Source of the DNA: Nocardia abscessus NBRC 100374
Lineage (GTDB): Bacteria; Actinomycetota; Actinomycetes; Mycobacteriales; Mycobacteriaceae
Assembly (NCBI RefSeq): GCF_000308455.1
Contig: NZ_BAFP01000130.1
Location: 1 to 64,000, forward strand
Reading direction: 5' to 3'
DNA: 64,000 nucleotides
Below are positions 24,401 to 30,400 of the stretch, in pieces. The position numbers and the translations under genes were made by a program. Within the stretch, counting starts at the first letter, position 1. Each line of letters begins with the position of its first letter. Under the pieces are notes generated by a model. It was not told the DNA's origin. It searched no databases and saw nothing but the letters and a program-made list of their open reading frames with translations.

Positions 24401-27400
24401 TGCATCCAGCGCAGCCGGTTCACGATGCCGCGGTGACTCATCGCCACGCCCTTCGGCCTGCCCGTGGAACCGGAAGTGAACAGCACGTACGCGGTATTCG
24501 ACGGCCGCAGCGGCGCGCGCCGGTCGGCATCGGTGAGCGGACGGTCCGAGTAGGCGGACAGGTCGAGCCGATCGATCCGCGTCTCGGCGAGACCGCAGTG
24601 CAGGTCCGTGCCCGCGGTGAGCACGCACACGGGCGCGGCCGTGGCGAGGATGTGCGCGGTGCGCTCGGCGGGGTGGTCGGGGTCGAGCGGCAGGTAGCCG
24701 CCGCCCGCCACGGTGACGGCGTACATGCCGACCACCAGGTCGACCGAGCGGCGAATACCCAATGCCACCAGCGACTCCGGGCCGACGCCCTGTTCGACGA
24801 GCCAGCGTGCCAGCCGATTTACCCGACCGGCGAACTCGGAATATGTCAGCGTCGCGTAGCGACTCGTTGGGGGGTGGTGGTCGGGCGACGGGTGGGCGAG
24901 CGTCGCGTAGCGACTCGTCGAGGGGTGGTGGTCGGGCGACGGGTGGGCGAGCGTCGCGTAGCGACTCGTCGAGGGGTGGTGGTCGGGCGACGGGTGGGCG
25001 AGCGTCGCGTAGCGACTCGTCGAGGGGTGGTGGTCGGGCGACGGGTGGGCCGGCGTAGTCCCCTCGAAGGTGACCGCGGGCGCGTCCGGGGTGCGCGCGG
25101 CCTGGGCCGCGAACAGCGAGGCGAGGGTGTCCGATTCGGGCACCGGATGCTCGGTGGCATTCCATTCCCGCAGGACCTGATGACGTTCGGCGTCCGACAG
25201 CAGTTCGATGTCACCGATACGCGCGCCGGGATCGACCGCGACGGCGACGAGCAGCCGCCGGAACCGGACGACGTAGGACTCGGCGGTCGCGGCATCGAAC
25301 AGATCGGTCGCGTAGCGCAGGGTGCCGGAAAGTTCCGCCGACCCGGCCCGCTCCTGCACGACCAGGTGCAGGTCGAATTTCGCTCCCGTATCGGGGATCT
25401 CGACCGGACGCACCGACAGCCACGGCACTTGCACGGCCTTCCCGTCCAAGGCGGGCGTCGCGGCCTCGAAGCTGAACATCACCTGGAACAGCGGGTGCGC
25501 GCCGGCGGAACGGTCCACCGCCATGGCGTCCACCAGGCGCTCGAACGGCAGGTCGGCGTTGGCGAACGCGGCCAGGTCGCCCTCGCGCACGTCCGCCAGC
25601 AGCGCGGCGAACGCCGCGTCGCCCGAGACCCGCGTGCGCAGCGCGAGAGTGTTGACGAACATGCCGACGAGCGCGTCCAGCGCCGGTTCCCCGCGCCCGC
25701 CGACCGGCGTGCCGATCACGATGTCGGCGCTGCCGCTCAACCGGGCCAGGGTGGCGGCGAACGCCGCGTGCAGCGTCATGAACAGTGTCGCGCCGCTGCG
25801 CCGGGCCAGTGCCCGCAGGCCCGCGGCCACCTCGGGCTGGATGACGAAATCGACGGCGGCTCCCTCGTGGGAGGGCACGGCGGGCCGCGGCCGGTCGGCC
25901 GGTAGCGGCAGTTGCGCGGGCGCGCCGTCGAGGACGTCGCGCCAGAAACGCAGCTGCTGGTAGGCCAGGTCGCCGGGGACGTCCTCGGCGCCGAGCAGTT
26001 CCCGGTGCCACAGGCTGTAATCGGCGTATTGCACGGGCAGCGCCGCCCAGTCCGGGCGTCTGCTGGTCAGGCGCGCGAGGTAGGCCCGGACCAGATCGGT
26101 GACCAGCGGAACCATCGACAACGCGTCGGCGGCGATGTGATGCACGACGAAAACCAGCACGTATTCGTCACTGGTGAGGCCGCGCGCCTCGTCCACCCGG
26201 TCGACGGCCAGCAGGGCGACCCGGCACGGCAACTCGGCGGTGACGTCGAACCCCGCGCTGACAATCCCGGCGACGGCTTCCCGGACTCCGCGACGGTCGA
26301 TCGGCACCGGATGCAGGCTCAGGCCGATGTCGGCGGCATCGAGCACCGATTGGTAGGGGCCGCTTTCGGTTTCGGGAAATGTGGTGCGGAGGGTCTCGTG
26401 TCGGGCCAGCACGTCGAGCACGGCGCGCTCCAGCGCGGTGACGTCGAGGCGGCCGGTCAGCCGCAGCACGATCGGCAGGTTGTAGACGCTGTCGGCGCCG
26501 TCCTGGCTCTCGATCCGGTTGAGGAACCACAGTCGCTGCTGTGCGGGCGACAGCGGCACCCGCTCGGGCCGGGCCCGGCGGGCCAGCGGAAGCCGGGTCG
26601 ACCCGGCGGTGCGGAGCCGCTCGACGGCGGCGGCGAAGCCCTCCACCGTGGGCGCGTCGAACAGCGCGCGCACCGGAATGCGCACGCCCGCGGCCTCGCC
26701 CGCGCGAGCGGTGACCTGGGTGGCGTCCAGCGAGCTGCCGCCGAGGGCGAAGAAATCGTCGTCCAATCCGACCCGTCGAACTCTGAGCACCTCGGCGAAC
26801 ACCCCGGCGACCAGACGTTGCGCGGCGTGCACGGGCGGGCGGAAGCGCTCCGCCGCGAGCACCGGGACCGGCAGTGCCGCGCGATCGAGCTTGCCGCTGG
26901 TGTTCATCGGGAACTCGGCCAGCCGGACGAGCACGGCCGGCACCATATAGGCGGGAAGGCGCTGGGCGACAGACGTTTTCAGCCGGTCGAGATCCACTGT
27001 CGCGCCGGGCGCTTCGATCACGTAGCCCGCCAGGAACTCACCCGTCGGTCCGGTGACCAGCCGCACCGCGGCCTGGCTCACCTCGGCCGCCGCCAGCAGC
27101 GCGGTTTCGATCTCGGCCGGTTCGATGCGGCGGCCGTGGAATTTCACTTGGAAGTCGGTCCGGCCCAGATAGATCAGCTCGCCATCGCGGCTCCAGCGCA
27201 CCAGGTCACCGGTGCGGTACATGCGCGCGCCCGGCGGGCCGAACGGGTTCGCGACGAATCGATCAGCGGTGAGGTCGACGCGGCCGTGGTAGCCACGCGC
27301 CAGTTGCGCCCCCGCCAGGTACAGTTCGCCCGGCACGCCGATCGGCGCGGGCCGCAACCGTCCGTCCAGCACGTAGACCTGCGAATTCCATTCCGGCTCA

Positions 27401-30400
27401 CCGATCGGCACCTGCGGCGTATCCGTCTCGGTGACCGCGCGGTAGGTGATGGACACCGCCGCCTCGGTCGGACCGTAGAGGTTGTGCAGGCCCGCGTCGC
27501 ACACCTGCCGGAACGCGGCGGCGGTCTCCGGCGGCAGCGCCTCACCGATGACGAACACCTCGCGCAGGGAGTCGAGTTCGCCCGCCTCCGCGTGCGCGGC
27601 GAAGACCGCGAGCATCGACGGCACGAAGTCGGTGAGTGTGACGCGGTGGCGGGCGATGGTTTCGGCGAGGTAGCGCGGATCGCGGTGCCCGTCGGGTGCG
27701 GCCAGCAACAGGGTGGCGCCGGCCCGCAGCGGCAGGAAATATCCCCACAGCGAGACGTCGAAGGTGCTCGCGGTCTTCTGCAAGTAGACATCGCCGGTGC
27801 GCGGACGGTATTCGGCGTGCATCCAGGCCAGCTGGTTGGCGATGGCCTGATGGCTGATCGCCACGCCCTTCGGCTTACCGGTCGACCCGGAGGTGAAGAT
27901 CACGTAGGCCGGATGCTGCGGGTGCAGCGCACCGAGGCGTTCGCGGTCGCCGATCCTGCCGGAGGGATACGCCGAGAGATCGACTTCGTCCAGGTGGTAC
28001 ACCGGAGCGGAAACGGTTGCCGCCGCGACGAATCCGGCCGCTCTGGTGGTCAGCACCGCATGCGGGCGCGCGGTGTCGAGAATGTGACCGACCCGCTCGG
28101 CCGGATGCGCCGGGTCCACCGGAACGTACGCCCCGCCCGCCCGTGCCACCGCGTACATGGCCACCACCAGGTCGACCGAGCGCGGCAGGGCCAGCACGAC
28201 CAGCGCTTCCGGGCCGACGCCGATCCCGATGAGCATCCTGGCCAGCCGGTCGGCCCGGTCGGACAGTTCGGCGTAGCTGTACCGCTCGGTGTCGGTGACC
28301 AGCGCGACGGCATCCGGGGTGCGGCGCACCTGCGCGTCGAAACCCTCGTGCAGGAAACGGTCGGGCACTCGGTGCCCGCTGGCGTTCCAGCTCGCGGTGA
28401 CGTAGTCCAGCTCGCCCGCGTCGAGCAGCGGGATGTCCCCGACCGCCACGTCCGGGTCGCGCACCGCCGCGCGCAACAGCCGCACGAACTTCGCCGCGAA
28501 CTCGCGCACGGTCGAGGCGTCGAACAGATCGGTGGCATAGGTGAATTCGGCGCGATAGCCCGCCGCCGCGTCGGACACCGTGAGTTGTAGATCGAACTTC
28601 GCGAAACCGGGATCGAAGTCGACCAGGCCGGTGTCGAGGCCGGGCATGGCCAGCGTGATCGGCCCGATGTTCTGCATGAACAACGCGACCTGGAACAGCG
28701 GATGCCGAGCGGCCGAACGGGCCGGGTTCAGCGCCTCCACCAGTTGCTCGAACGGGATGTCGGCGTGCGCGAACGCGCGCAGGTCGCGGTCGGCGACCTG
28801 CGCGAGGAACTCGGCGAAGCGGCGGGCGCCGTCGACCTCGGTGCGCAGCACGAGGGTGTTGACGAACATGCCGACCAGATCATCGAGCGCGGCCTCGCCC
28901 CGGCCCGCGACGGGCGTGCCGATCGCGATGTCGGCGGTGCCCGACAGCCGCGCGAGCAGGGCTGCCAGCGCCGCGTGCAGCACCATGAACGGCGTCACGC
29001 GAACCCGCGCCGCGATCGCCTCGACGTCGGCGCGCAGGGCGGCATCGATGGCGAACTCGTGGGTCGCGCCCCGATACGAGGCCGTGGCCGGCCGTGGCCG
29101 ATCGGCGGGCAGCTCGAGCTGCGCGGGCAATCCGGCCAATTCGGAACGCCAGAAGGCGAGTTGGCGTGCGGCCACCGAATCCGCGTCGGTCTCCGCGCCG
29201 AGCACCCGCTGCTGCCAGAGCGCGTAGTCTGCGTATTGCACGCTCAGCGGAGCCCACTGCGGCGCCCGGCCCTCGTGCCGCGCGGCGTACGCGGTGGCCA
29301 GATCGCGCATCAGCGGACCGAGCGAGACGCCGTCGGCCGCGATGTGGTGCACGACGAGCACCAGCGTGTGGTCCTGCGGCCCGCAGCGCAGCAGGCGCAC
29401 CCGCACGGGGGTCTCCTCGGCGACGTCGAAGCCCTGGCCCGCCGCGCGGCGGATCGCCGCGAGCAGCCGGTCCTCCGGCACCTCGGCGGGTGTCAGGTCG
29501 AACACCGCGTGCACCCGCCGCACCGACTGCACGGGCCCGTCGGCGGTCTGCGGATACACGGTGCGCAGCACTTCGTGCCGGGCCACCAGATCGGTGATCG
29601 CCGCCGAAAGCGCCGACACCTCCAGCGGGCCGCGCAGGCGCAGCGCCACCGGGATGTTGTCCACGGCGGCGGCGCCCAGGTCGCGGGCCTGCTCGGTGTC
29701 GGCGCAGAACCGGTTGAGGAACCACATGCGCCGCTGCGCGGGCGAGAGCGGAACGCGCTGCGGGCGCGGACCCGCCGCTAGCGGTGGACGCGCCCCGGCA
29801 GGCCGCGCCTGTGCGGCCGATTCGGCCACCGCGGCGACAGTGGAGCGGGCGAAGAAATCACGCACGTCCACGGTCGCGCCGAGGGCCGCCGCGATCCGCG
29901 CGATGGCGCGGGTGGCGAGCAGCGAATTGCCGCCCAGCGCGAAGAAATCGTCGTCCGCGCCCACGCGCGCTACACCGAGCACCTCGGCGAAGACAGCGGC
30001 GACCGCCGCCTGCGCCTCGGTCTGCGGCGCGCGATACGCCGGTGCGCCGGAACCGAATTCCGGTTCCGGCAGTGCCCGGCGGTCCAGCTTGCCGCTGGCG
30101 TTCAGCGGCATCGCGTCCAGCCGGACCAGCCGCGTCGGCACCATGTACACGGGCAGCTCGCGCCGCACCGAATCCAGCACGTCGGCGGTATCGATCGGAT
30201 CACCCACGACGTAGCCGACCAGATGCTCACCGCTCGCGTGCCGGTGCGCCACCACCGCCGCCTGGGACACCTGCCGGTGGCGCAGCAGCGCCGCCTCGAC
30301 TTCGCCGAGTTCGATCCGCAGGCCGCGCAGCTTCACCTGGAAATCGGTGCGGCCCAGGTATTCCAGTTCGTCCGGCCCGCCCTCGGCGCCGGGCGCCCAG

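Noticed and set aside
24851..25054. A CRISPR array
   Set aside because: The units are directly adjacent with no unique spacers and are in frame inside an NRPS gene.
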